Counted from the first letter of the stretch, positions 36,801 through 45,192 are shown. The stretch is DNA of 58,293 bases from Candidatus Gastranaerophilales bacterium (GCA_905234915.1 CAJOJP010000011.1:1-58293), one strand, 5' to 3'. A program made the numbers and translations. The notes: a model not told the origin generated them from the sequence alone.

Positions 36801-36897
36801 AGAACTGGTAAACCTTGCTGTATTTGAAGGAGAAAAGGTTATAACAGAACTAAGCGACGAAGAAATATATAAAATTTTCAGTCTTGGAAATAACTAA
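33895..36897 (+). CDS. SNF2-family DNA helicase/ATPase
   Basis: A 1000-residue Swi2/Snf2-type translocase. The N-terminal half (1-530) is poorly conserved and has no motif I can name. The ATPase core begins near 540: PYQMGGLKWLY, DDMGLGKT (Walker A, about 562), DEAQNIKNP (DEAD-type motif II, about 655), TGTPVENKLTELWSIFDF (motif III region), then the helicase C domain with 'FFHGSLNTNQRQNML', 'LLSLKAGGTGLNLT' and 'DRSYRIGQNKNV' (motif VI). Bacterial members act in transcription recycling or DNA repair. GAGGA precedes the ATG and a TGTATAAT promoter lies at 33859-33866. No methylase or nuclease partner that would make it a defence system is next to it. Confidence 0.92.
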   Translation: MTAETIKDNKFAFSFKKNNIDEMFHNLTENPVGCEKKDFRLMISTIYQLVEDEFSATFQNSSHVIKNTDFYIIKNGAKLEVFVTPTNNFDFYLKQKGSMYRFSSTAREIEENGQKVDKIGYIVPLDLIWEYFSGFDYIVDDPKITESFKILNITTQFVKKVVEKLYFLPKVNKSEKFFYITYEMFAINDLLQSSTDEVYSLDFSKISNIKNIADVLIEKYLNEIIFMFLKFKAYRFKDIISSIYFLKPLNNKRYLRSLDLAEAISEWLDEIYIGKYPVSPQLDINKIEEDKFELTISVKANDEKLNKKQPALPLLDIYKDGTNWGYQNTYLVSITEKQLNYAIRYYKELEILFEDEENLKLYLSLNDVYKLMIHTAYYLNKAGININFPPNFGNIVVPRASINAKIKTSREQEVADILNGKIGNVNLSSIFDFSFQVAIGDEKISVEEFEQLIKGANGIIEFKNKYILIDQNEAQAIINKLKNPQIDKISRMEMLHAAFSGHLGDYEFDYDAAFANIVKDMGKTVEISSPEGLNGELRPYQMGGLKWLYTNTTKGFGSCIADDMGLGKTIQVISLILKLKEEGKLKAPVLVICPTTLMGNWIKELNMFAPSLKAAAYHGVDRQLDLKADVLITTFAILRIDIEEVKKTNWGMLIVDEAQNIKNPDTSQTIAVKSLKSDIKIAMTGTPVENKLTELWSIFDFINKGYLGSIRDFQKCYAIPIERFKQYEQADKLKLSISPFVLRRLKTDKSIIDDLPEKMVLDEYCYLTKTQAALYEKTLNTLMNDISSQTGINRRGIIFKLITALKQICNHPFQYLKYGEMTKDVSGKTEKFISLLSQILDNGEKIIAFTQYKEMGNILSTIIQNELNISPLFFHGSLNTNQRQNMLQEFENNPEQKIMLLSLKAGGTGLNLTSATNVIHYDLWWNPAVEEQATDRSYRIGQNKNVMVHRLVTLGTFEEKIDEMIKQKKELVNLAVFEGEKVITELSDEEIYKIFSLGNN

Positions 36898-36907
36898 CAG
36901 ACATTAA

Positions 36908-37177
36908 TCATTGTTTTGAATTAGAAAAAAGGTCTTTAAAGCCGCGTTTTATTGCCGGTATATTGCTTTTAGGCATATATTTTTCCGCTGCTTTAAATGT
37001 ATCTTTTCCATCTTTTATCGATGTATGTCTGAATAAAAAAATATCATCTCCAAACTGATGTATCCAACAAACACTGACGTTCATTTGATTTGAAAAGTCA
37101 CCTTGAGCTCTTTTTAAAAATGTTCTGTTAATAAGACCAAACGATACATTTTGCGATGAATTAAATCCAACCTTCAT
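36908..37177 (-). CDS. Unknown small protein with N-terminal SFG motif
   Basis: I do not recognise this 89-residue protein. It begins MKVGFNSSQNVSFGLINRTF and ends in a basic tail. The middle, VCWIHQFGDDIFLFRHTSI, is beta-rich. The N-terminal 'short polar segment then SFG' is shared with the proteins at 39157 and 44173 (FGG) and resembles the one at 37365 (FSF). There is no signal peptide. AGAGGTG precedes the ATG. It converges with the SNF2 gene. Confidence 0.6.
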   Translation of the reverse strand: MKVGFNSSQNVSFGLINRTFLKRAQGDFSNQMNVSVCWIHQFGDDIFLFRHTSIKDGKDTFKAAEKYMPKSNIPAIKRGFKDLFSNSKQ

Positions 37178-37364
37178 AATTTAAACACCTCTTTATTATA
37201 TCTATTATTTCACATGATAGTAGCAAAAATATAAAAAATATGTTCAAATTTGAAAATATTTTTTAAAAAATGTAACATTTTTATTTTTATTTTAAAATTT
37301 AATATCAAATTTTAAAATTTTTATAATTTAAACCAAGCGGAAAGTCAAAAAGGAATTTATTTTT

Positions 37365-38048
37365 ATGAGAGTTAATAATATTAATGTAAATAACGGATAT
37401 TTCTCTTTTAGGGCAGAAAATAAAAATAAAAATCAAACAAAAATGCAGCCGGTTTTCCGAAATGAAACAGAGTCATCAGATTCAATTTCGCGTTTAACAA
37501 AAAAAGAAAATATAAAAAATAGCAGAATAACAGCTCAGCCGTTATCTCCTTATGCAAAAATATTATTTAAAAGATTTCAAAATTTTAATGCCGAAAATGT
37601 TATAGACCTTAATACAGGAATAGAAGTTACCGCGGAATCTATCAATGAGGAAACATTAAGACCGGGAGATAAAGCATTTATGCAGATAGCCAAAACTCCG
37701 TTTTTTACAATTATTGATAGAATAGCCGAAAATGAAGAGGAAGAAGAAGCATTAACAGAAAAATTACATTCTTTAATATCCGAGGATTTTAATAATCCTT
37801 CTAATCCTGTGGAAGAAGCATTTTCGCAGTATATTTCGGTTGTACCTCATATTACGCAGGAAAACAGTTTTGGATTTGTTTTACCTATGTTTGAAGATTT
37901 AAAAAAACTTGATAGTGAAACAGTTACTGATAGAGATATATTGAAAGTGATAAAGTCACATGTAAAAAGACAAAAGGAGGAACAGCCGGCTTATGAAATT
38001 CCTTTATTGGGCAAAATTTATAGATTTGTACTTTCCTTTTTAGATTAA
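37365..38048 (+). CDS. Unknown protein with N-terminal FSFRAE motif
   Basis: A 227-residue protein of unknown function. It starts MRVNNINVNNGYFSFRAE, followed by a polar Lys/Asn/Ser-rich region to about residue 60, which may be disordered. A folded acidic domain covers about 65-215 and includes 'IDRIAENEEEEEALTEKL'. An amphipathic or membrane-touching helix ends it (LLGKIYRFVLSFLD). AAAGGA precedes the ATG. It is followed by two more unknown genes on the same strand. Confidence 0.6.
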   Translation: MRVNNINVNNGYFSFRAENKNKNQTKMQPVFRNETESSDSISRLTKKENIKNSRITAQPLSPYAKILFKRFQNFNAENVIDLNTGIEVTAESINEETLRPGDKAFMQIAKTPFFTIIDRIAENEEEEEALTEKLHSLISEDFNNPSNPVEEAFSQYISVVPHITQENSFGFVLPMFEDLKKLDSETVTDRDILKVIKSHVKRQKEEQPAYEIPLLGKIYRFVLSFLD

Positions 38049-38130
38049 TAATTAAAGCTACATCATTTAGATTAAAAATATCAGTTATTTATTAAAAAAT
38101 ATGTAACTTGGTGGTATAATTTTTTGCGAA

Positions 38131-39054
38131 ATGACAGAAAATACTTATATGAGTCCGGTAAGTCCGGCTTTATACAAAAATCAAACAAATAAATATGCTG
38201 ATATAAAGCAGGATTATTGTGATATTAAAAAATGTGCCGATAATTTTAAAGTCAGGATTGAAAAAATAGAAAAAATCCAGCAGGATTACTTTGAACATAC
38301 TAATGGTATAAATACGCCAAAAGAACTTCGTTCAATACTTAACATTATTCCTACAATAAGAAGAATTGACCGTGTTCCCGATAAAATAGAAAAAAAAGAT
38401 AATATTCCTGCATACGGTCTAATTGCACTTGCAGCATTAAACCTGCCTGAAGATATGCGTGATACAAGGGCTGCAATCAGGCAGCTGGTTCAAGGTGATA
38501 AGTTTGAGTATCATTATGACTATAAAAAAGCACAGCATCCTTTTTCATTTTTTAGAGGAACTGCCATACATAAATTAATAGATACGAAAACCAGTCCGTT
38601 TCCTAAACTTGCAGAATGGCTGGTAAGTAAAGATACTACATTATATGAAACAAAATTCGGTAAATTTGTTAATAAAGTTTTTAATATTGAAACGAATGAT
38701 GTTGAAACCGGAATTAAAAATATGAATAAGAATTCAGAATGCGTATATGCTCATAAATATAATACCAAATCATATATAGGTGAATTAACGGCAAGAGCAT
38801 TAACAAGAACAACAAAAATCGGTGCAATGGTTTTAGCGGGGATTGAAGCAGCTCATTTTGCAAAAGAGGTAAATTCCGGTAAAAATGTAAAAAAAGAACT
38901 TGTTCAATCTGCTGTTACATATATAAGCAGTATTGCAGGCATAGGCTATTTAGGCGCAATAGGAGCTAAATACTTTGGGCCTGCCGGCTCTATTATAGGA
39001 ATGGGTTTAGGTGCAGTCGGCGCAAATAAAATTTCTAACAGTATTGATACCTAA
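38131..39054 (+). CDS. Unknown protein with Gly/Ala-rich C-terminal membrane region
   Basis: A 307-residue protein I cannot place. The N-terminal half is charged and probably helical. The C-terminal 90 residues are hydrophobic and rich in Gly and Ala (TKIGAMVLAGIEAAHFAKE; SIAGIGYLGAIGAKYFGPAG; IIGMGLGAVGANKI), like glycine-zipper membrane-inserting segments. No signal peptide. The promoter box TGGTATAAT ends ten bases before the ATG and no ribosome site is seen, so the leader can be only three or four bases. A membrane-disrupting or host-directed protein is conceivable but unsupported. Confidence 0.55.
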   Translation: MTENTYMSPVSPALYKNQTNKYADIKQDYCDIKKCADNFKVRIEKIEKIQQDYFEHTNGINTPKELRSILNIIPTIRRIDRVPDKIEKKDNIPAYGLIALAALNLPEDMRDTRAAIRQLVQGDKFEYHYDYKKAQHPFSFFRGTAIHKLIDTKTSPFPKLAEWLVSKDTTLYETKFGKFVNKVFNIETNDVETGIKNMNKNSECVYAHKYNTKSYIGELTARALTRTTKIGAMVLAGIEAAHFAKEVNSGKNVKKELVQSAVTYISSIAGIGYLGAIGAKYFGPAGSIIGMGLGAVGANKISNSIDT

Positions 39055-39156
39055 AACTTAAAAAATATATAAATAATTAAAAAAGTTATAGAAATATCTA
39101 AAATTAAAACGCAAAAATTTTTTTTACGAGTTTTAATACTTCCGGGAGTGTAAAAT

Positions 39157-39732
39157 ATGAATAAATTAATTTCAAATTATACCCAGTCTTTTGGGAAGCA
39201 GGCATTAATGACATGTGATATTAAAGAGTTAAATACAAATGATAAAAAAAGTGCAACTTTGTACAAACTTAATCCGGAAAATCCATCTGATATAAAAGAT
39301 GTTTTTTACAGTAAACATACGGGATGTATAGCAAGGGATTTTGAGAAGGCTTATTACGCTTCTTACCCGCAAAAAGAATTTTATATGCTTCAAAATAATT
39401 CAACCGGTGAGGTTGTTTCCTGCGCGCAAACCTCTCATCATTACAGACCTTCAGCACTTTCACAATCCGGTCAATATACTTTGATTGAAGAAGCAAAAGA
39501 AAATAATAAATATAAAAATGCAATAGAGCCTTTATTGGCATATATTACAAAGTCTGCTTCCGATAAGTTTGATGAATCCGTATTCACTGCCTTTGATGAA
39601 AATACAATTAAAGGACTTTCTGACAGTAGTTTCTCAAAAGCTGATACCGGAGAATATTTTATTTCACGGAAAAATTTTGTACCTTTTATTAAAAATACGG
39701 AAAAAGCCTGCAATATCGAATATATTGTATAA
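39157..39732 (+). CDS. Unknown protein, SFG N-terminus, possibly GNAT-like
   Basis: A 191-residue protein beginning MNKLISNYTQSFGKQALM. Residues 70-140 read FYMLQNNSTGEVVSCAQTSH and 'YTLIEEAKENNKYKNAIEPL', a strand-turn-strand then helix pattern like an acetyltransferase core, but the acetyl-CoA loop (Q/RxxGxG/A) is not obvious. I treat the GNAT idea as weak. GGGAG lies before the ATG. It shares the short SFG leader with genes at 36908 and 44173. Confidence 0.55.
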   Translation: MNKLISNYTQSFGKQALMTCDIKELNTNDKKSATLYKLNPENPSDIKDVFYSKHTGCIARDFEKAYYASYPQKEFYMLQNNSTGEVVSCAQTSHHYRPSALSQSGQYTLIEEAKENNKYKNAIEPLLAYITKSASDKFDESVFTAFDENTIKGLSDSSFSKADTGEYFISRKNFVPFIKNTEKACNIEYIV

Positions 39733-39867
39733 GTATATTTAAAGTGCTTTATTTCAAGTAAAATCAAAATGTAAAATGTAAACAAAATTAAATATTACTG
39801 CATACAATAACAAATTATTTTATAATTGTATTTTGTATTAATAGAAAAATTGAAATTGGAGAAAAAT

Positions 39868-40716
39868 ATGCCGGGTGAAATTTTAATAGAACGCGAAATT
39901 GATAAAAGCAAAGAAACAAATTTGAACGGCATTGCTTTCAGAATAATTGACGGTTTAAAAGATATACTTTCAGAAGACAGAAGACAAAAACAACCCTTAA
40001 TTCTTTCCATAAATGAACAAATGCTTATTAAAATTGTAAAGGAATTTATTGTTAATAAAAGGCGTCAGTGTCTTATAGGTATAACGGGCGAATCCGCTTC
40101 AGGTAAAACAACACTTGTAAACTATATTTCAAAAGCATTAAGAAAAAAATTATATAATGAATCATATACAAGCTTATGCTGTGATGATTATTACAAAGAT
40201 ACCTCGGCAGAATTAAAAGCGGCAGGAAGTTACGAAGAATTATACAAAACCGGTTTTAGTTTTGATAAGCCCGAAGCAATTAATTTAGATTTAATGCGGG
40301 CGCATTTAATAAGTCTTAAAAACGGCTGCGGAGTAAATGCTCCCGAATATGATTTTGTTACTTGCGAAAGCATTCCAAACAGAGCCTATAAAAATCCTAC
40401 AAAAGCTATTCTTGCGGAAGGACTTTATGTATTGGGCAAGGAACTTGTCGATTTATTTGATATTAAAGTTTACGTATTCACTCCTTTTGATAAAATCAAA
40501 GAAAGATGGTTTACAAGAGCAATTTTAAGAGGTAAATCAGGTGCTGCGGCAGAACATCAGTTTAATGACGTTAATTCCACAGCACAAATATATATACGTC
40601 CGACCATGAAAAATGCCGATATTGTTGTAAACGGATTAACAGGGGCAGATTATATTGAAGATATAACAACAAAAATTATCAGTTTAATAACGGATATAAT
40701 AAATTTTTATAAGTAA
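39868..40716 (+). CDS. Uridine kinase/phosphoribulokinase-like P-loop protein
   Basis: A 282-residue kinase of the PRK/uridine kinase fold. A 60-residue N-terminal extension precedes the P-loop GITGESASGKTTLVNYI (about residue 73). 'LCCDDYYKD' matches the uridine-kinase 'DxFY' strand; 'FSFDKPEAINLDLM' gives the D-x-P-x-A/S-x-D element; 'NPTKAILAEGLYVL' corresponds to the EG motif. The phosphoryl acceptor is probably a nucleoside or sugar. The start is the ATG at 39868, with GGAG seven bases before it; the open frame upstream is not supported. A TATAAT box lies at 39821. Confidence 0.8.
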   Translation: MPGEILIEREIDKSKETNLNGIAFRIIDGLKDILSEDRRQKQPLILSINEQMLIKIVKEFIVNKRRQCLIGITGESASGKTTLVNYISKALRKKLYNESYTSLCCDDYYKDTSAELKAAGSYEELYKTGFSFDKPEAINLDLMRAHLISLKNGCGVNAPEYDFVTCESIPNRAYKNPTKAILAEGLYVLGKELVDLFDIKVYVFTPFDKIKERWFTRAILRGKSGAAAEHQFNDVNSTAQIYIRPTMKNADIVVNGLTGADYIEDITTKIISLITDIINFYK

Positions 40717-40727
40717 GAGTTTTTAGC

Positions 40728-42170
40728 TTGAAGTTTTGGTTTAACGATAAAAAATTTTTTATTGCTTTATTTATATTATTGTTTATATACCTTTTAACGG
40801 GATTTTACATAATATATAATCATTTGGATATTATAACCAAAGCGGAAGTATTTTTAGGAGCAGATAATGCCAGAGCCTGGAATGATTTAACCGTAATTAA
40901 TTCAGACCATTACAGAATTAAAGTTCACCCGTTATTTATTTTACTTATTCAGCCATTTGTGCATACATTAAATTTAATTATAAATAACACTGCTGTTTCT
41001 CTTATAATTATTCAGTCTGTTTTTGGAGTTGGAACATGTGTTTTAATTTTTTTTATTTTGAAAAATTTTAATGTTTCTAACAATATATCATTTATTTCAA
41101 TGTTACTTTGGGGATTATCTTTTTGTGCATTAATATTTTCCTCAATTCCTGAAACGTATATATATTCAGCTTTTTTTAATCTGCTGTTATGGTTTTATAT
41201 TTCTAAATTAATGAAAAACAATAAATTATCAACAGGTGAAATTATTAATACATCTTTATTTTCTGCACTTGCAACAGGAATAATTCTTTCAAATTTTTTA
41301 ATTTGTATAATAAGTATTGTTTTTTTATTACAAAATGTATATGAGAATAAATTAGTTCCTATAATTAAAGAATTATTTAAAATAATTCTTTTAAGTATTC
41401 TATTTATTACAATTTTAAATTTTTTACAGTCTTTATTATGGAAAACCCCGATATTATTTAAGAGTTTATCGGTTATATTTACTAATCCTAATGAATATGA
41501 GGATTTTAAATACTTTAATTTCCATATCAATTCAGCTGTAATGCATTCACTTTTTTATCAATATTTTATTGCTCCTTTTTATGCAATAAAAATTATTGAA
41601 CTGCCCCAATGGGGAAGCCGTTTTACAAAAATAGTATTTAAATATCACCAAAATATAATGCTGACCTTACCTGTTATACTTATTTATTGTTATGCATTAA
41701 TTTCTGCAATAAAAAATAAAATAATAAAAAACAAATTAATTATAACTTTATTTTTTATTATTTTAATAGAATTTATCTCTTTTATATTTTATGGGAATTT
41801 TGAAGCCTTCATATATTCGCCGAATTATTTAATATTTATAATTTTATTTTTTGCAAATATATTTAATAACTGCCAAAATAAATTTTTATACCTTATATTA
41901 TCTTTGATTTTTATATGTCAGATAATATTAAACTTTAAAGCAATATTATATATAGTACAATATCTTAATAAATATGCCATGCCTGATGCAAATTATGCGC
42001 TTTTCCCGATTTATTCCTTAATAATTGCAATTTTATTTGCAATAATTGCATTTTTTATCTCAAAAAAAATAAAAAAAATACAAATAGAAAAGGTTTTATA
42101 TATATACATTTTTTATTGTTTATTATTTCTTACATTACAAATATTAAGTAATTTATGTAAAAATATGTAA
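40728..42170 (+). CDS. Polytopic membrane protein, GT-C-like
   Basis: A 480-residue protein with about ten to twelve hydrophobic segments and an acidic loop between the first two (TKAEVFLGADNARAWNDL), a layout like GT-C glycosyltransferases of the PMT/ArnT class, which use polyprenyl-phosphate sugars. A His and a Pro (IKVHPLF) follow in the second segment, also common in that class. No sequence signature is certain. Only a TTG at 40728 is available at the N-terminus, with a weak AAGAG site. It starts 11 bases after the kinase gene stop. Confidence 0.6.
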   Translation: MKFWFNDKKFFIALFILLFIYLLTGFYIIYNHLDIITKAEVFLGADNARAWNDLTVINSDHYRIKVHPLFILLIQPFVHTLNLIINNTAVSLIIIQSVFGVGTCVLIFFILKNFNVSNNISFISMLLWGLSFCALIFSSIPETYIYSAFFNLLLWFYISKLMKNNKLSTGEIINTSLFSALATGIILSNFLICIISIVFLLQNVYENKLVPIIKELFKIILLSILFITILNFLQSLLWKTPILFKSLSVIFTNPNEYEDFKYFNFHINSAVMHSLFYQYFIAPFYAIKIIELPQWGSRFTKIVFKYHQNIMLTLPVILIYCYALISAIKNKIIKNKLIITLFFIILIEFISFIFYGNFEAFIYSPNYLIFIILFFANIFNNCQNKFLYLILSLIFICQIILNFKAILYIVQYLNKYAMPDANYALFPIYSLIIAILFAIIAFFISKKIKKIQIEKVLYIYIFYCLLFLTLQILSNLCKNM

Positions 42171-42362
42171 ATTTTTTGGTCAAATATTCAATATTTAATT
42201 AAAGAAAAAACTGTTAAATGCCGAATATAATAACAGGAAAGAGATATTTTTTCCTGTTAAGAAACAAGAAAAAAGGCTTAAAATATGTTAAAACATAAGG
42301 CAATAAGCAAAAATTCGATGTTTTAATATATATGTAGTCCTTAAAAAATCAAGGAGAACTTA
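42171..42362 (+). promoter_or_regulatory. Upstream region of the coiled-coil pair
   Basis: A TATAAT box lies at 42226-42231, and an inverted repeat (TAACAGGAAA at 42231-42240 with its complement to about 42260) follows directly, in the 5' leader. The leader is about 125 bases, long for this genome, which may indicate control at the RNA level. Confidence 0.45.
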
Positions 42363-42647
42363 GTGGCAAAAGCAAGTGCTTCATCGGCAATAGAACTACA
42401 AATAAGACAAATGAAAAACTTTATGGGATTTACGGTTGCTTTTTTGAAAAAAAGAAACCCCGTAAAGTTACTTAAAGAAGGGGTAACTGCGTATATACAA
42501 AATCTATTAACGGTAAATCAAAAACTTACAAGAATACAAAATCGTATAAACTATGAAAGGTACAAATTAAAAAAAACAGAATTGATATTAGCGCAAAATT
42601 CAGAACACGTATTCTTGAAAGGAAGGCAGATAAACCAGACAAGATAA
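42363..42647 (+). CDS. Unknown small basic helical protein
   Basis: A 94-residue protein starting with GTG behind AAGGAG. It is basic and mostly helical: MAKASASSAIELQIRQMKNF, 'FMGFTVAFLKKRNPVKLLKE' and a coiled-coil-like end 'LTRIQNRINYERYKLKK'. No signal peptide. The next gene, 30 bases on, encodes a clear coiled coil, so the two may form a complex. A flagellar or export accessory role is possible because the genome has a FlhB-like protein, but nothing here proves it. Confidence 0.55.
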   Translation: MAKASASSAIELQIRQMKNFMGFTVAFLKKRNPVKLLKEGVTAYIQNLLTVNQKLTRIQNRINYERYKLKKTELILAQNSEHVFLKGRQINQTR

Positions 42648-42677
42648 CAATATAATATAAAGTAAGGTAAGGGAAAA

Positions 42678-43016
42678 ATGGGCTTTTTAACATCATTTTC
42701 AAGGTCAATGTATTTAACAAATTACATTAACAAACTGCAAATACAGTTGAATGACGTAACTACTGAGCAGCTGGATTTAACAAATGAAATTGCTCAATTG
42801 ACGTCAGAGATAAGTGATTTGGGAAAAACCGATTCTGCTGCCGTGAAACAATTAACAGCTCGAAGGGTTGAACTTGAAGCGTTGGACAGGCAATTACAGG
42901 CAAGAATGAAAAAAATTCAAGCTCAAATTCAGGCGGCAACTACGGAAATGCAGTCAGCAGAACAGATGCTGCAGCAAAATATCCAAAAATCATTTGGTTA
43001 TGCCGGCGGAAGGTAA
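42678..43016 (+). CDS. Unknown coiled-coil protein
   Basis: A 112-residue protein. After MGFLTSFSRSMYLTNYI, almost all of it is a heptad-patterned coiled coil rich in Gln, Leu, Glu and Ala (LNDVTTEQLDLTNEIAQLTS, 'RRVELEALDRQLQARMKKIQ') and ends KSFGYAGGR. AAGGG lies before the ATG. Its size and form resemble FliJ-like or chaperone proteins of export systems, but these have no reliable signature. It is probably co-transcribed with the gene at 42363. Confidence 0.6.
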   Translation: MGFLTSFSRSMYLTNYINKLQIQLNDVTTEQLDLTNEIAQLTSEISDLGKTDSAAVKQLTARRVELEALDRQLQARMKKIQAQIQAATTEMQSAEQMLQQNIQKSFGYAGGR

Positions 43017-43054
43017 TTTACGTTTCTTATAGCTTTTATGCTAATATTCTTGTT

Positions 43055-44080
43055 ATGAGTGAAAAATTTATATTAGTAGGAAAAAATCTTGAGGAACTCG
43101 AAAATTTTGTCACGGAGCTTGGATTAACAAAATTTAGAGCAAAACAAATTTATAACTGGATTTATTTGAAATCAGTAAAAAACATTGATGATATGACTGA
43201 TCTGCCTGTTAATGCGCGGGAATTATTAAAAGAGAAATCTGTTTTAAGTGATATTTTTATAAAAGATAAACAAATAAGTTCAGACGGAACAATGAAATTT
43301 CTGTTTGAACATAAAGATGGAACTTTTGTAGAAGCGGTTTTAATGCGTTTTGATAACAGGTCAAATTTAACAGCCTGTATATCAACCCAAGCAGGCTGCC
43401 CTATGGGGTGTGATTTTTGTGCAACAGCAAAATTGGGTTTTATTCGTAACCTCACTACTCGTGAAATTATTAATCAAATATACTTAATACAGGCTGATAC
43501 GGGCTTAAAGGTTACCAATATTGTGTATATGGGGCAGGGTGAACCTTTGTTAAATTTTGATAACCTTATTTCCTCAATAAAAATTTTCAGAGAACAATTC
43601 CAAATAGGAGCAAGAAGAATAACAATTTCTACCTGCGGAATAATTCCCGGAATTAAAAAGCTTGCGCAATTAGATTGCCAATCTACACTTGCAATATCAT
43701 TGCATGCTCCTAATCAGTCAATACGTGAAACAATTATGCCTGTTGCAAAAAAATACGCATATAATGATTTATTAGAAACATTAAAGGAATACATTCAAAC
43801 CGTAAACAGGCGCGTTACAATAGAATATGTACTTATAGGCGGAATAAATGATTCCATCAGAAATGCGGAGGAACTTGCCAAAAATATTGCAAAGCTTAAA
43901 TGTAATGTAAATTTAATAATATATAACACTCACGAAAAAAGTAATTATAAAAAACCCGATAAAATTGCGGTGCAAAAATTTAAGTATATTTTGGAAGCCT
44001 CTGGCAAAAAAGTTACAATAAGGCTGGAACGAGGTTCTGATATTGATGCTGCCTGTGGTCAATTAAGTTCTAAGATTTGA
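43055..44080 (+). CDS. rlmN: 23S rRNA (adenine-2503-C2)-methyltransferase
   Basis: Dual-specificity radical SAM methyltransferase acting on 23S rRNA A2503 and some tRNAs. N-terminal accessory domain: LTKFRAKQIYNWIYLKSVK. The cluster motif is GCPMGCDFCATAKLGF (C-x3-C-x2-C). 'YMGQGEPLLNFDN' is the GE motif, and the catalytic Cys lies in the tail 'DIDAACGQL'. Length 341 is normal. No Shine-Dalgarno is visible. A TGCTAATAT box ends seven bases before the ATG, so the message may be leaderless. Confidence 0.96.
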   Translation: MSEKFILVGKNLEELENFVTELGLTKFRAKQIYNWIYLKSVKNIDDMTDLPVNARELLKEKSVLSDIFIKDKQISSDGTMKFLFEHKDGTFVEAVLMRFDNRSNLTACISTQAGCPMGCDFCATAKLGFIRNLTTREIINQIYLIQADTGLKVTNIVYMGQGEPLLNFDNLISSIKIFREQFQIGARRITISTCGIIPGIKKLAQLDCQSTLAISLHAPNQSIRETIMPVAKKYAYNDLLETLKEYIQTVNRRVTIEYVLIGGINDSIRNAEELAKNIAKLKCNVNLIIYNTHEKSNYKKPDKIAVQKFKYILEASGKKVTIRLERGSDIDAACGQLSSKI

Positions 44081-44172
44081 TAGTTTAGATAGAATTAACA
44101 ATATTGCATACGTTTTCACGATTTTCTACAGTTAATATTAAACTGCTTAAGTTTTATGAAATTTTTCCAAAA

Positions 44173-45186
44173 TTAAGATTTATCGGTTTTATCGGCAAGA
44201 TATGTTGTAGCCATTGGCAAAAGACCGTAATAAACAGCGGCAAAAATCAATGTCGGGCGGATTATATTAATACCTTCTATATATTTTGCAAGTTTCGGGT
44301 CATTTTTATTTTGTTCTTTAAATTTTAAAATAAAATTTTTTGTATTTTTTTTAACGGCTTCATCAATGGCACATCCGCCGATAATACTTGCAATTGTTCC
44401 GTACAATGTATTCATTATTAAAGGTTTTTTGCGTTCTTTTTCTATATTTTCATTTTTAATTGTTTCGTTCGCAAAAGAGGCAGTGAGTAATATATCGGTT
44501 GCAACAGCCATATTACGTGTTATATCCGTATCATAAGGAGTGAATTTTTCTGCCGTATTTTGAACTGTTTTACTATTAAGAATTTTTGCTGCACCTTTTG
44601 CTGCTATATTCGTAATACCGCCTTTAAAACTTGGTATTTTCCCGAATACCTGAGGGGTAACCGGTTTTTTATGTTCAATCTTCTTTTTTTCCTTTTTTTG
44701 TGAAAAAAGTTTTTTTGTTAATACGGGAATTAATGCTACAGTCATTACAGATTTTGGAATTGCGGTAATAAAACCTATACTTTGTTTCATAAACTGGGTA
44801 GCAAATTTAAAAGTTCTTGAATTAGAAAGAGAAACTGCTCCTTTTTTAAAGGTATCAATTGTATTTTTTGAAAGAAATTTTTCGGGATTTTTTTCTACTT
44901 TTTTTATTGCATTTTCAATAGGAACAGCAACAGCAAGACCTATGCCTAATTTTACCAATCCCGAAGCTATAGAATTAGAAACAGCATATTTTTTATTTTC
45001 TTCTTTAACGTTTGGAGTTGCAGCTATAGCAACAGGGCGGACACCTGAAGCCATAACAAAAGTAGTTGCAGCAATAAAACTTGTGCTGTGTTCGGAAACG
45101 GTTTCCAAACCTTTTAAAACCGTTTTATTATTCCATAAACCGCCAAATGTTGCCGGAGATTTATTATAGTCATAACCGATTTTCAT
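44173..45186 (-). CDS. Unknown membrane-associated protein, FGG N-terminus
   Basis: A 337-residue protein of unknown function, starting at 45186 as MKIGYDYNKSPATFGGLWNN. Several Ala/Gly/Val-rich segments look membrane-interacting (IASGLVKLGIGLAVAVPIEN; ITAIPKSVMTVALIPVLTKK; NTLYGTIASIIGGCAID; LIFAAVYYGLLPMATTYLA) between strongly basic linkers. There is no signal peptide. The layout (polar FG leader, amphipathic repeats, basic linkers) is like the proteins at 37365 and 38131. The start has no ribosome site, but a TATAAT six bases upstream. Confidence 0.6.
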   Translation of the reverse strand: MKIGYDYNKSPATFGGLWNNKTVLKGLETVSEHSTSFIAATTFVMASGVRPVAIAATPNVKEENKKYAVSNSIASGLVKLGIGLAVAVPIENAIKKVEKNPEKFLSKNTIDTFKKGAVSLSNSRTFKFATQFMKQSIGFITAIPKSVMTVALIPVLTKKLFSQKKEKKKIEHKKPVTPQVFGKIPSFKGGITNIAAKGAAKILNSKTVQNTAEKFTPYDTDITRNMAVATDILLTASFANETIKNENIEKERKKPLIMNTLYGTIASIIGGCAIDEAVKKNTKNFILKFKEQNKNDPKLAKYIEGINIIRPTLIFAAVYYGLLPMATTYLADKTDKS

Positions 45187-45192
45187 AAAAAA

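Noticed and set aside
33895-36897. SNF2 protein as part of a phage-defence island
   Set aside because: Neighbours are RNase PH, a GltD-like enzyme and small unknown genes. No methylase, nuclease, PLD or ATPase partner is present, so there is no support for a defence system.
42200-42227. Sigma28-like flagellar promoter (TAAA ... GCCGAATA) before the coiled-coil pair
   Set aside because: The spacing is one base too long and the -10 half departs from GCCGATAA, while a perfect TATAAT overlaps at 42226. A normal sigma70 -10 explains it better.
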